Notes under the pieces: model-generated
What the model was told of the DNA's origin: nothing
Databases searched by the model: none
What the model saw: the letters and a program-made list of their open reading frames with translations, nothing else
Translations under genes and position numbers: made by a program
Source of the DNA: Aristolochia californica
Lineage: Eukaryota > Streptophyta > Magnoliopsida > Piperales > Aristolochiaceae
Assembly (NCBI GenBank): GCA_029961685.1
Contig: JARWKL010000002.1
Location: 17,266,908-17,330,907, forward strand
Direction of reading: 5' to 3'
Length of the DNA stretch: 64,000 nucleotides
In this document: positions 27,401-41,160 of the stretch, piece by piece
Layout of the letters: the number at the start of each line of letters is the position of its first letter
Numbering within the stretch: position 1 is the stretch's first letter

Positions 27401-30400
27401 CTAGTAGAATTTCCCAAACTTGGACAAAAACGCTTTTGTGTTCATTTGTGGTGTGTGAATAAATTTTCTTTGCTTACATTTGTTATTGTTTTTAAATTTT
27501 TTCCTTGCATAAACTAAAAAATTTTCATTTTTTTGTCATCTATTTTCGTTTAATCTCTTTTTAACGAGATAAATGGATAGTGAAAACTCAAACTTTTGAT
27601 TTAATAAAAAAGTATACATCTAAAATGGTTTGGAAATGAACAAATGTAGATAGAGATAATTCCAAGAAGTCTCCGTAACTTTTAGGGATTGTAAACTCTT
27701 TTCATTTTTATATATTGGCGGGTGATTTTTCACTGAGTGTTGACGCCCAATCCATAAGTCATTTCTAACAAAAATATAGCCCGTCATGCATGATTGACTG
27801 ATTTACAATCATCTATCATTGTTAGGTCAGTTTTTTGCAAATGGGCAAAATCATGGCTTGTTTGACTCGAGTAAATATCCCATCGCACGTTCGCTTGAGA
27901 ATTTAATGAACATTTGGTATTCGTTTTAAAACCTTTGGATCCACAGGCTATTTGCATCTTTAACATTTTTCAAGCATGCATATCCATATTTAAAACATGT
28001 TAGGATCAATTAGAAATCTCTTTCCAAGGCATTAGGCTTGAACTAGTCGAATTTCAGAAACTTGGACAACAAAACTTTTGTGTTCGTTTCTGGTGCTTGA
28101 ATAAATTTTCTTTACTTACTTTTGTTATTCTTTTTTTTTCCATACTTAAATTCTAAAATTTTCATTTTGTTGTAACCTATTTGCCTTTAATCTTTTTGTC
28201 TACGAGATAAATGGAAAGTGAAAAATCAAAGTTTTAATTTAAGAAAAAAGTATACATCTAAAATGGAATGGTAATGCATAAATGTTCAGAGAGTTAATTT
28301 CAAAAAGTCTCCGTAAGTTTTACAGATTGTAAACTCTTTTAGATTTGTCTATTTGGTTTTGCAATCATCGGGAAAAAGGGGGAGGCGGGAGATTTTTAAC
28401 TGAGTCTTCACTCCCTATCCATAAGTCATTTCTTACAAAAATATATCCCGTTACGCATGATTCATCGATAAATCACTTTTCAATCATTTACGATTGTTAG
28501 ATCAACTTTTTGTCAATGGGAAAAATCGTGGCTTGTTTTACTCGGGAAAATATCCCACCATACGTTCACTTGAGAATTTAATGAGTATTTGTTGTTCGCT
28601 TTAAAAGTTTGGATCCAAAGGCCTTTTGCATCTTTAACATGTTTCAAGCATGCATATTCATATTTAAAACATGTTAGGATCAATAAGAAATCACTTTTCA
28701 AACCATTAGGTTTGAACTAGTGGAATTTCCCAAACTTGGACAACAATGCTTTTGTGTTCCTTTGTGGTGTGCGAATAAAATTTCTTTACTGACATTTGTT
28801 ATTGTTTTTAATTTTTTCCATACATAAACTCTAAAATTTTCATTTTTTGTGATCTATTTGCCTTTAATCTTTTTTTTTACAAGATAAAAGGATAGTGAAA
28901 ACTCATATTTTTTATTTAAGAAAAAAGTATACATCTAAAATGGAATGCAAATGCACAAATGTAGAGAGAGATAATTCCAAAAAAATCTCTGTAACTTTTA
29001 GGGATTGAAAACCCTTTTAGTTTTTATATATTGGGTTTTGCAATCAATCGGAAAAAGGGAGAGGCGGGGGAATTTTCACTGAGTGTTGACTCCCAATCCA
29101 TAAGTCATTTCTTACAAAATTATAGCCCATTATGCATGATTGACAGATAAATCACTTTACAATCATCTATCATTGATAGGTTAGGTTTTTCTAATTGGGA
29201 AAAATCATGGATTGTTTGACTCAGGTAAATATCCCACTGCATGTTCACTTGAAAATTTAATGAGCATTTGTTGTCCACTCTAAAAGCTTTGGATCCACAG
29301 GCCATTTGCATCTTTAACATTTGTTAAGCATGCATACCCATATTTAAAACATGTTAGGATCAATTAGAAATCTCTTTTCAAGCCATTAGGCTTGAACTAG
29401 TGGAATTTCCAAAACTTGGACAATAATACTTTTGTGTTCATTTATGGTGTGTGAATAAATTTTCTTTTCTTATATTTGTTACTGACATTAATTTTAAAGT
29501 TTTCATTTTGTTGTGACCTATTTGCCTTTAATCTTTTGTTTACAAGATAAAGGGAAATTAAAAAATCAAAAATTTGATTTACGAAAAAAGTATACATCTA
29601 AAATGAAATGGTAATGCACAAATGTAGAGAGAGATAATTCCAAAAAGTCTCCGTAACTTTTATGAATTGTAAACTCTTTTAGAGTTTGTATATTAGGTTT
29701 TGCAATCATCTGGAAAAAAGGGAGAGGTGGGAGATTTTTAACTAAGTCTTGACACCCAATCCTTAAGAAATTTCTTAAAAAAATATAGCCCGTTACACAT
29801 GATTGACCGATAAATAATTTTACAATCATCTATGATTGTTAGGTCAGCTTTTTTTAAATGGGAAAAATCATGGCTTGTTTGACTCGGGTAAATATCCCAC
29901 CATACGTTCTTTTGAGAATTTAATGAGCATTTGTTGTTTGCTTTAAAAGGTTTGGATCCACAGGCCATTTGCATCTTTAACATGTTTCAAGCATGCATAT
30001 CCATATTTAAAACCTGTTAGGATCAATTAGAAATCTCTTTCCAAGCCATTAGGGTTCAATTAGTGGAATTTCCCAAACTTGGACAACAAATCTTTTGTGT
30101 TCATTTGTGGTGTATGAATAAATTTTCTTTACTTACATTTGTTATTTTTTAAAATTTTTTTCATACATAAACTCTAAATATTTCATTTTGTTGTAATCTA
30201 TATGCCTTTAATCTTTTTGTTTACGAGATAAATGGAAAGTGAAAACCGAAAGTTTTTATTTAAGATAAAAATTATACATCTGAAATGGAATGGAAATGCA
30301 CAAATGAAGAGAGATAATTCCAAAAAGTCTCCATAACTTTTAACGATTGCAAACCCTTTTAGTTTTTATATATTGGGTTTTGCAATCATCAGTATAAAGT

Positions 30401-33400
30401 GGGAGGCGGGGGATTTTTAACTGAGTGTTGACTCCAAATCCATAAGGCATATCATAATAAAATATAGCCCGTTATGCATGAATTACCGATAAATCACTTT
30501 ACAATCATCTATGATTGTTAGGTCTACTTTTCATAAATAGGCAAAATCATGGCTTGTTTGACTCGCGCAAATATCCCACTGCACGTTCACATGAGAATTT
30601 AATGAGTATTTGTTGTTCGCTTTAAAAGGTTTGAATCCACATGCTATTTCCATCTTTAACATGTTTCAAGCATGCATATCCATATTTAAAACATGTTAGG
30701 ATCGATTAGAAATCTCTTTCCAAGCCATTAGGGTTGACTTGGTGGAATTTCCCAAACATGGACAACAAAACCTTTGTGATTGTTTGTGTTGTTTGAATAG
30801 ATTTTCTTTACTTACATTTGTTATTTTTTTAAATTTTTTTCATACAAAAACTCTAAAATTTTCATTTTGTTGTGCTCCGTTTGCCTTTTATCCTTTTGTT
30901 TACGAGATAAATAGAAAGTTAAAACTCAAAGTTTTTAATTAAGAAAAAAGTAAACATCTAAAATGGATTGGAAATGCACAAATGTAGAGAGGCATAATTC
31001 CAAAAAGTTTTTGTAACTTTTAGGGACTGTAAACTCTTTTAATTTCTATATATTAAGTTTTGCAATCATCGGGAAAAGGGGGAGGCTGGGGGTTTTTAAC
31101 TGAGTGTTGTCGCCCAATTCATTAGCCATTTCTTACAAAAATATAGACGATTACGTAGGATTGACCGATAATTCACTTTACAATCATCTAAGATTCTTAG
31201 GTCAACATTTTGTAAATGGGCATAATCGTGGCTTGTTTGACTCGGGTATATATCCCACCGAACGTTCACTAGTGAGAATTTAATGAGAATTTGTTGTTCG
31301 CTTTAAAATGTTTGGATCCACAAGCTATTTGCATCTTTAACATGTTTCAAACATCATGTCCATATTTAAAAGATAGTAGGATGAATTAGAAATCTTTTTC
31401 CAAGTCATTAGGGATGAACTAGCAAAATTTCCCACACTTTGACAACAAAACTTTTGTGTTCGTTTGTGGTGTGTGAATAAATTTTCTTTACTTACATTTT
31501 TATTGTTTTTAATTTTTTCATAGCATTAACTTTAAAATTTTCATTTTGTTGTGATCTATCTGCCTTTAATCTTTTTGTTTACGAGATAAATGGAAAGTGA
31601 AAACTCAATGTTTTGATTTAAGAAAAAAGTATACATCTAAAATGGAATTGAAATGGACAAATAGAGAGAGAGAGATAATTCCAACAAGTTTCCGTAACTT
31701 TAAGGGATTGTAAACTCTTTTAATTTTTATATATTATGATTTGCAATCATCACGAAAAAGGGGGAGGCGAGGGATTTTTAACTAAGAGTTGACTCCCAAT
31801 CCATAAGTCATTTCTTACAAAAATATAGCCCATTACATATAATTGACCAATAAATCACTTTACAGTTATCTAAATCCCTTGAGAATTTAGCAAGCATTTT
31901 TTGTTCACTTTAAAAGGTTTGGATCCATAGGCTATTTGCATCTTTAACATGTTTCAAGCATTCATATCCATATTTAAAACATGTTAGGATCAATTTGAAA
32001 TCTCTTTCCAAGCCATTAAGGTTGAACAAGTAGAATTTCACAAACTTGGATAAAAATGCTTTTGTGTTCATTTGTGGTGTGTGAATATATTTTCTTTACT
32101 TACATTTGTTATTTTTTTCAAATTTTTTCCATACATAAACTCTAAAATTGTTATTTTTTTGTGATCTATTTTCCTTTAATCTTTTTTTAATGACATAAAT
32201 GGATAGTAAAAACTCAAAGTTTTGATTAAAGAAAAAAGTATACATCTAAAATGGAATAGAAGTGAACAAATGTAGAGAGAGATAATTCCAACAAGTCTCC
32301 ATAACTTTTAGGGATTGTAAACTTCTTTCGTTTTTATATATTGCCCCGTGATTTTTCACTGAGTGTTGACTCCCAATCCATAAGTCATTTCTAACAAAAA
32401 TATAGCCAGTCACGCATGATTGACCGATAAATCACTTTAATATCATCTATGATTGTTAGGTCAGCTTTTTGTAAATGGGCAAAATCTTGGCTTGTTTGAC
32501 TCGGGTAAATATGCCACTGCACATTCACTTGAGAATTTAATGACCATTTGTTGTCCGCTTTAAAAGCTTTGGATCCACAGGCCATTTGCATCTTTAACAT
32601 TTTTCAAGCATGCATATCCATATTTAAAACATGTTAGGATCAATTAGAAATCTATTTCCAAGGCATTAGCCTTGAACTAGTGGAATTTCCAAAACTTGGA
32701 CAACAAAACTTTTGTCTTCTTTTTTGGTGTGTGAATAAATTTTCTTTACTTAATTTTTTATTATTTTTAATTTTTTCCATACATAAACTCTAAAATTTTC
32801 ATTTTGTTGTGATCTATTTGCCTTTAATCTTTTTGTTTACGAGATAAATGGAAAGTGAAAAATAGAAGTTTTGATTTAAGAAAAAAAGTATACATCTAAA
32901 ATGGAATGGAAATGCACAAATGTATAGAGATATAATTTCAAAAAGTCTCTGTAACTTTTACGGATTGTAAACTCTTTTAGATTTTGTATATTAGGTTTTG
33001 TAATCATTGGTAAAAAGGGGGTGGCGGGAGAATTTTAACTGAGTCTTCACACCCTATCCATAAGTCATTTCTTAAAAAAATATAGCCCGTTACACGTGAT
33101 TGATCGATAAATCATTTTACAATCATCTATGATTGTTAGGTCAGATTTTTTAAAATGGGCAAAATCATGGCTTGTTTTACTTGGGGAAATATCCCATCAT
33201 ACGTTCACTTGAGAATTTAATCAGAATTTGTTGTTCGCTTTAAAAGATTTGGCATCACATGCCATTTGCATCTTTAACATGTTTAAAGCATGCATATCCA
33301 TATTTAAAACTTGTTAGGATCAATTAGAAATCTCTTTCCAAGCCATTAGGGTTGAACAAGAGGAATTTCCCAAAACTTGGACAACAAAACGTTTGTGTTT

Positions 33401-34393
33401 GTTTGTGGTGTATGAATAAATTTTCTTTACTTACATTTGTTATTGTTTTAAAATTTTCCATATAACAACTCTAAATATTTCATTTTGTTGTGATCTATAT
33501 GCCAATAATCTTTTTGTTTACGAGATAAAAGGAAATTTAAAAATGAAATTTTTATTTAAAAGAAAATTTTAAATCTAAAATGGAATTGAAATGCATAAAT
33601 GTAGAGAGTGATAATTCCAAAAAGTCTCCATAACTTTTAAGGATTTCAAACTCTTTTAGTTTTTATTTATTGGGTTTTGCAATCATCGATATAAAGGGGG
33701 AGGTAGGGGATTTTTAACTGAGTGTTGACTCCCAATCCAGAAGTCATTTCTTTCAAAAATATAGCCCGTTACGCATGATTGACCGATAAATCACTTTACA
33801 ATCATCTATGGTTGTTAGATCAGCATTTAGTAAATGGGCAAAATAATGGCTTGTTTGACTCGCACAAATATCCCACCGCATGTTCACTTGATAATTTAAT
33901 GGGCATTTGTTGTTTGCTTTAAAAGGTTTGAATCCATAGGCTATTTGCATCTTTAACATGTTTCAAGCATGCATATCCATATTTAAAACATGTTAGGATC
34001 AAGTAGAAATCTATTTACAAGCCATTAGGTTTGAACTAGTGGAATTTCCCAAACTTGAACAACAAAACTTTTGTGTTCGTTTGTGTTGTGTGAATAAATT
34101 TTCTTTACTTACATTTGTTATTGTTTTAAAATTTTTCCATACATAAACTCTAAAATTTTTATTTTGTTCTGATCTATTTTTTTTAATATTTTTTGTTTTC
34201 TAGATAAATGGAAAGTGAAAACTCAAAGTTTTGTTTTAAGAAAAAAATATGCAATTAAAATGGAATGGAAATGCAAAAATGTAGAGAGATATAATTCCAA
34301 AAAGTGTCCATAAATATTAGTTTTTATATATTATGTTTTGAAATAATCGGGAAAAAGGGAGAGGCGCGGGATTTTTAACTAACTGTTGACTCC
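24419..34393 (+). repeat. Shuffled satellite block with hybrid monomers
   Basis: There are fifteen monomers: A 24419, B 25084, C 25763, D 26417, E 27098, F 27748, D'/B hybrid 28415, C 29094, D 29757, E/H hybrid 30436, I 31115, G/E hybrid 31797, F 32374, D' 33054, E 33733. D' has GAGTCTTCAC and a CTATCC anchor. The three hybrids start as one type and end as another; their switch points lie at about 28633-28690, 30660-30733 and 31966-32010. F units at 27748 and 32374 both lack the G-rich tract. The G/E unit keeps the G deletion of about 77 bp (near 31868-31876). No gene is present. Confidence 0.7.
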
Positions 34394-37300
34394 CAATCCG
34401 TAAGTATTTTCTTAAAAAATTATAGCCCGTTACGCTTGATTGTTTCATAAATCACTTTGCAACCGTCTATGATTGTTAGGTCAGTTTTTTTTAAATGGGA
34501 AGATTCATGGCTTGTTTGACTCGGGTATATATCCCACCGCACGTTCACTTGAGAATTTAATGAGCATTTGTTCTTCACTTTAAAAGGTTTTGATCCATAG
34601 GCCGTTTGCATCTTTAACATGTTACAAGCATGCATATCCATATTTAAAACATGTTATGATCAATTAGAAATCTCTTTCAGAGCCATTAGGGTTGAACTAG
34701 TGAAATTTCCCAAACTCTGACAACAAAACTTTTGAGTTCGTTTGTGGTGTGTGAATAAATTTTATATATTTACATTTGTTATTGTTTATAATTTTTTCTA
34801 TACATAAATTCTAAAATTTTATTTTTGTTGTGATATATTTGCCTTTAATCTTTTTGTTTACGAGATGAATGGAATCTGAAAACTCAAATTTTTTATTTAA
34901 GAAAAAAGTATACATCTAAAATGGAATGGAAATGCACAAATGTAGAGAGAGATAATTCCAAAAAGTTTCCGTACTTTTTATTGATTGTAAACTCTTTTAG
35001 TTTTGATATATTATGTTTTGCAATCTTCATGAAAAAGGGGGAGGCATGGGAATTTTAACTGAGTGTTGACTCCCAATCCGTAAGTATTTTCTTTCAAAAT
35101 TATACCCCATTACGCATGATTGACTGATGAATCACTTTAGCTTCATCTATGATTATTGGTTAGCTTTTTCTAAATGGGCAAAATCATAGCTTGTTTGACT
35201 TGGGTAATATCCCACTACAAGTTCACTTGAGAATTTAATGAGAATTTGTTGTTCACTTTAAAAGGTTTGGATCCATAGGCCAATTGCATCTTTAACATGT
35301 TTCAAGCATGCGTATCCATATTTAAAACACGTTAGGATCAATTAGAAATCTCTTTCCAAGCCATTAGGGTTGAACTAGTGGAATTTGCCAAACTCTAACA
35401 ACAAACTTTTGTTTTGTGGTGTGTGAATAATTTTTCTTACTTACATTTGTTATTGTTTTTAATTATTTCGATACATAAACTCTAAAATTTTCATTTTGTT
35501 GTGATCTATATGCCCTTAATCTTTATGTTTACGAGATAAATGGAAAGTGAAAACTCAAAGTTTTGATTTATAAAAATGTATACATCTAAAATGGAATGGA
35601 AATGCACAAATATAAAGAGAGATAATTCCAAAAAGTCTTCGTAACTTTTAGAGATTGAAAACTCTTTTAGTTTTTATATATTAGGTTATGCAATCATCTG
35701 GAAAAAGGGGGAGGCATGAGATTTTTAACTGAGTGTTGACACCAATCCATAAGTCATTCTTAAAAACTTATAGAGGGTTACACATGATTGGCCAATGAAT
35801 CACTTTACAATCATATATGATTCTTAGTTCAGCTTTTTGTAAACGGGCAAAATCATGGCTTGATTTTCTTGGGTAAATATCCCACCGCACAATCACATGA
35901 GAATTTAATGACCATTTATTGTTCGCTTTAAAAGGTTTAGATCCATAGGCAATTTTCATCGTTAACATTTTTCTGGCATGCATATCCATATTGAAAACAT
36001 GTCAGGATCAAATAGAAATCTCTTTCCATGCCATTAAGGTTGAACAAGTGGAATTTCCCGAACTTGGACAAAAAAACTTTTGTGTTCATTTGTGGTGTGT
36101 GAATATATTTTCTTTACTTACATTAGTTATTATTTTTCAATTTTTCCATACATAAACTCTAAAATTTTCATTTAGTTGTGATCTATTTGCCTTTAATCTT
36201 TTTGTTTTCGAGATAAATGGAAAGTGAAAACTCAAAGTTTTGATTTAAGAAAAACATTTACATCTAAAATGGAATGAAAATGCACAAATGTAGAGAGAGA
36301 TAATTCCAAAAAGTATCTGTAACTGTTGGGGATTTTAAACTCTTTTACTTTTTTTATATTAGGTTTTGCAATCATCGAGAAAAAGTGGGAGGTGGGGGAT
36401 TTTTAACTGAGTGTTGTCTCCCAATCCATAAGTCATTTCTTACAAAAATATAGCCCATTATGAATGATTGATTGATAAATCACTTTACAATCATCTATGA
36501 TTGTTAGGTCAAATTTTTGTAAATGGGCAAAATCATGGCATGTGTAACTCGGGTATGTATCCCACCGCACGTTCACTTGAGAGTTTAAAGAGCATTTGTT
36601 GTTCGCTTTAAAAGGTTTCGATCCAAAGGCCATTTGCATCTTTAACATGTTTCAAGCAAGCATATCTATATTTAAAACATGTTAGGATCAATTAGAAATA
36701 TCTTTCCAAGCCATTAGGGGGTAACTAGTGGAATTTCCCAAAAAATGACAACCAAACTTTTGTGTTCATTTCTGGTGTGTGTATAAATTTTCTTTAGATA
36801 AATTTGTTATTTTTTTAATTTTTTCCATACATAAACTCGAAAATTTTCATTTTTGTTGTGATCTATGTGCCTTTAATCTTTTTGTTTACGAGATAAACGA
36901 AAGTGAAAACTCAAAGTTTTGACTTATAAAAAAAGTATACATCTAAAATGGAATGGAAATGCACAAATGTAGAGAGAGATAACTCCAAAAAGTCTTCTTA
37001 ACTTTTAGGGATTGTAAACTCTTTTTGCTTTTATATATAAGGTTTCGCATCCATTGGGAAAAATGGGGAGGCAGGGAATTTTTAACTAAGTGTTGACTCC
37101 CAATCTGTAAGTCATTTCTTACAAAAATATAGCCCATTACTCATGATTGACCGATAAATCACTTTACAAAAATCTATGAGTGTTAGGTCAGGTTTTTCTA
37201 AAAGGGCAAAATCATGGCTTGTTTGACTCGGGTAAATATCCGACCGCACGTTCACTTGAAAATTTGATGAGCATTTGTTGTTCACTTTCAAAGGTTTGGA

Positions 37301-38457
37301 TCCACATGCCATTTGCATCTTTACCATTTTTCAGGCATACATCTCCATATTTAAAACATGTTAGGATCAATTAGAAATCTCTTTACATGCCATTGGGTTG
37401 AACTAGTGGAATTTCCCAAACTTGCACAATAAAACTTTTGTATTCGTTTGTGGTGCTTGAAAAAATTTTATTTTCCTTACATTTAATATTGTTTTTAATT
37501 TTTTCCATACATAAACTCTAAAATTTTCATTTTGTTGTGATCTATTTGCGTTTAATCGTTTTGTTTACGAGATCAATGGAAAGTGAAAACTCAAAGATTT
37601 TATTTAAGAAAAAAGTATACATCTAAAATGGAATGGAAAAGCACAAATGTAGAGAGAGATATTTCCAAAAAGTATCCGTACCTTTTAGGGATTTTAAACT
37701 CTTTTAGTTTTCTAATATTAGATTAAGCAATCATCAGAAAAAATGGGGAGGTGGGGGATTTTTAACTGAGTATTGTCTCCCAATCCATAAGTCATTTCTT
37801 ACAAAAATATAGCCCATTATGCTTGATTTACCGATTAATAACTTTACAATCATCTATGAATGTTAGGTCAACTTTTAGTAAATGGCCAAAATCATGCCTT
37901 GTTTGACTCGGGTATATATCCCACTGCATGTCCACTTGAGAATTTAATGTGCATTTGTGGTTCACTTTAAAAGGTTTCGATTCGCAAGCCATTTGAATCT
38001 TTAACATGTTTCAAGCATGCATATCCATATTTAAAACATGTTAGGATCAATTAGAAATCCCTTTCCAAGCCATTAGGGTTGAACTAGTGGAATTTCCCAA
38101 ACGCTGACAACAAAACTTTTGTATTCGTTTGTGGTGTGTGAATAAATTTTCTTTACTAAACCCTATTGTTTTTAATTTCTTCCATGCATAAACTCTAAAA
38201 TTTTCATTTTGTTGTGATCTATTTGCCTTTAATCTTTTTGTTTATGAGATAAATGGAAAGTGAAAACTCAAAGTTTTGATTTAAGAAAAAAGTATACAAC
38301 TAAAATGGAATGGAAATGCACAAATGAAGAGAAAGATAATTCAAAAAAGTCTCAGTAATTTTTTGGGCTTGTAAACTCTTTTAGTTTTTATTTAATAGGT
38401 TTTGCAATCATCGGGAAAAACGGGGAGGCGAAGGATTTTTAACTGAGTGTTGACTCC
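34394..38457 (+). repeat. Satellite block outside the A-I type series
   Basis: Six monomers have anchors at 34394, 35074, 35743, 36422, 37101 and 37781. None carries the A-I diagnostic sets. Units at 34394 and 35074 share AATCCGTAAGTATTTT and CAAACTCT. Units at 36422 and 37781 share TTGTCTCCCAATCC and AAGGTTTCGAT, a two-monomer spacing. This is where the left higher-order structure ends. No gene is present. Confidence 0.75.
36433..36648 (-). other. Recurrent antisense open frame of the satellite (representative), probably not a gene
   Basis: A 71-codon frame on the minus strand starts at an ATG in the left arm of the inverted repeat and ends at TAA near the anchor. It is open in roughly 35 of the 90 monomers, with length 60-78 codons, and shares a core like NNKCSLNSQVNVRWD. 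C-type monomers end five codons early (after NGL) because AAATATAG is replaced by AATTATAG. There is no promoter, no recognisable domain, and amino-acid-changing substitutions are frequent between copies. I read it as a by-product of the satellite sequence. Confidence 0.35.
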
Positions 38458-41160
38458 CAATCCATAAGTCATTTCTTGCAAAAATAAAGTCTGATATGCA
38501 TGATTGACTGATAAATTACTTTACAATCATCTATGATTGTTAGGTCAATTTTTTGTAAATGGGCAAAATAATGGCTTGTTTGACTCGGGTAAATATCCCA
38601 CCGCACGTTCACTTGAGGATTTATTGAGCATTTGTTGTTCGCTTAAAAAGGTTTGGATCCACTAGTCATTTTGAATCTTTAACATGCTTCAAGCATACAT
38701 ATCCATATTTAAAACATGTTAGGATCAATTAGAAATCTCTTTCCAGGCCTTTAGGGTTGAACTAGTGGAATTTCCTAAACTTGGACAACAAAACTTTTGT
38801 GTTTGTTTGTGAAGTGTGAATAAACTTTCTTTACTTAGATTTGTTAGAGTTTTTAATTTTTTCCATACATAAACTCCAAAATTTTTATTTTGTTGCGAGC
38901 TATTTGCCTTTAATCATTTTGTTTACGAGATAAATGGAAAGGTAAAACTCAAAGTTTTGATTTAAGAGAAAAGTATACATCTAAAAAGGAATTTAAATGC
39001 ACAAATGTATAGTGAGATAATTACAAAAAGTATCTGTAACTTTTAGGGATAGTATACTCTTTTAGTTTTTATATATTAGGTTTTGCAATCATTGGGAAAA
39101 AGGGGGAGGTGGGGGATTTTTAACGGAGTGTTGACTCCCAATCAATAAGTCATTTCTTAAAAAACTATAGCCCGTTACGCATGATTGACCAAGAAATCAC
39201 TTTACTATCATCTATGATTGTTAGGTCAGCTTTTTGTAAATGGGCAAAATCATGGCTTGTTTGACTTGGGTAAATATCCCAATGCATGTTCACTTAAAAA
39301 TTTATTGTGCATTTGTTGTTCGCATTAAAAGGTTTTGATCCACAGTTCATTTGCATCTTTAACATGTTTTAAACATGCATAACCATATTTAAAACATGTT
39401 AGGATCAATTAGAAATCTCTTTTCAAAGCATTATGGTTGAACTAGTGGAATTTTCCAAAGTTTGACAACAAAACTTTTGTGTACGTTTGTGGTGTCTGAA
39501 TAAATTTTCTTTATTTACACTTGCTATTGTTTCTAATTTTTTCCATAAATAAACTCTAAAATTTTCATTTCGTTGTGATCTGTTTGCCTTTATCTTTTTG
39601 TTTATGAGATAAATGGAAAGTGAAAACTCAAAGTTTTGATTTCAGTAAAAAGTATACATACAAAATGGAAAGGAAAGGCACAAATGTAGAGAGAGAAAAT
39701 TCTATAAATTATCTATAACTTTTAGGGATTGTAAACTCTTTTAGTTTTTATATATTATGTTTTGCAATCATCGGGAAAAAGGGGGATGTGGGGGATTTTT
39801 AACTCAGTGTTGACTCCCAATACATAAGTCATTTATTGCAAAAATATAGCCCATACGCATGATTGACCGATAAATCAGTTGGAAAAATTTATGATTGTTA
39901 GGTAAGGTTTTTGTAAATGGGCAAAATAATTGGTTGTTTGACTCGGGTAAATATCCCACCGCACATTCACTTGAGAATTTATTGAGCATTTGTTGTACTT
40001 TAAAAGGTTTGGATCCACAGGTCATTTTGCATCTTTATCTTACTTCAAACATGCATATCCATATTTAAAACATGTTAGGACCAATTTGAAATCGCTTTCC
40101 AAGCCATTAGGGCTGAACAAGTGGAATTTCATAAACTTGGACAACAAAACTTTTGTGCTTGTTTGTGGTGTTTGATACAACTTTCTTTGCTTACATTTGT
40201 TATTGTTTTTAATTTTTACATGCATAAAATCTAAAATTTTCATTTTGTTGTGATCTATATGACTGTATCTTTTTGTTTACGTGATTCAAGGAAAGTGAAA
40301 ACACAAAATTTTGATTTACAAAAAAAGTATTCATCTAAAATGATGAAAATACAAAAATATAGAGAGAGATAATTCCTTGAACTTTCTGTAACTTTTAGGG
40401 ATTGTAAACTCTTTTAGTTTTTAAATATTAGGTTTTGTATTCATTGGGAAAAAGGGGGAGGCAGGGGATTTTTAATTGAGTGTTGAGTCCCAATCCATAA
40501 GTAATTTCTTAAAAAAAATAAAGCCTGTTACGCATGATTGACCGATAAATCACTTTAAAATCATCTATGATTGTTAGGTCAGATTTTTTTAAATGGACAA
40601 AATCATGGCATGTTTGACTCGGGTAAATATTCCACCGCACTTTCACTTGAGAATTTAATCAGCATTTGTTTTTCACTTTTAAAGGTTTGGATCGACAGGT
40701 CATTTGCATCTTTAACATGTTTCAAGAATGCATATCCATATTTAAAACATGTTTGGATCAATTAGAAATCTCTTTCAAGCCATTAGGGTTGAATTGGTGG
40801 AATTTTCAAAACTTGGACAAAAAAACATTTGTTCGTTTGTGGTGTGTGAATAAATTTTCTTTAACCTCATTTGTTACTGTTTTTAATTGTTTCCATACAT
40901 AAACTAAAAAAATTTCATTTTTTAGTGATCTATATGGCTTTTATCATTTTTTTTAGGAGATAAATGGAAAGGGAAAACTCAATGTTTTGATTTAAGAAAA
41001 AAGTGTACATCTAAAATGGAAAGGAAATGCACAAATGTAGAGAGAGATAATTGTAAAAAGCCTCTATAACTTTTAGTGATTGTAAACACTTTTTGTTTTT
41101 ATATATTAGGTTTGGCAATCATCAGGAAAATGGGGGAGGCGGGGAATTTTTAACTGAGTG

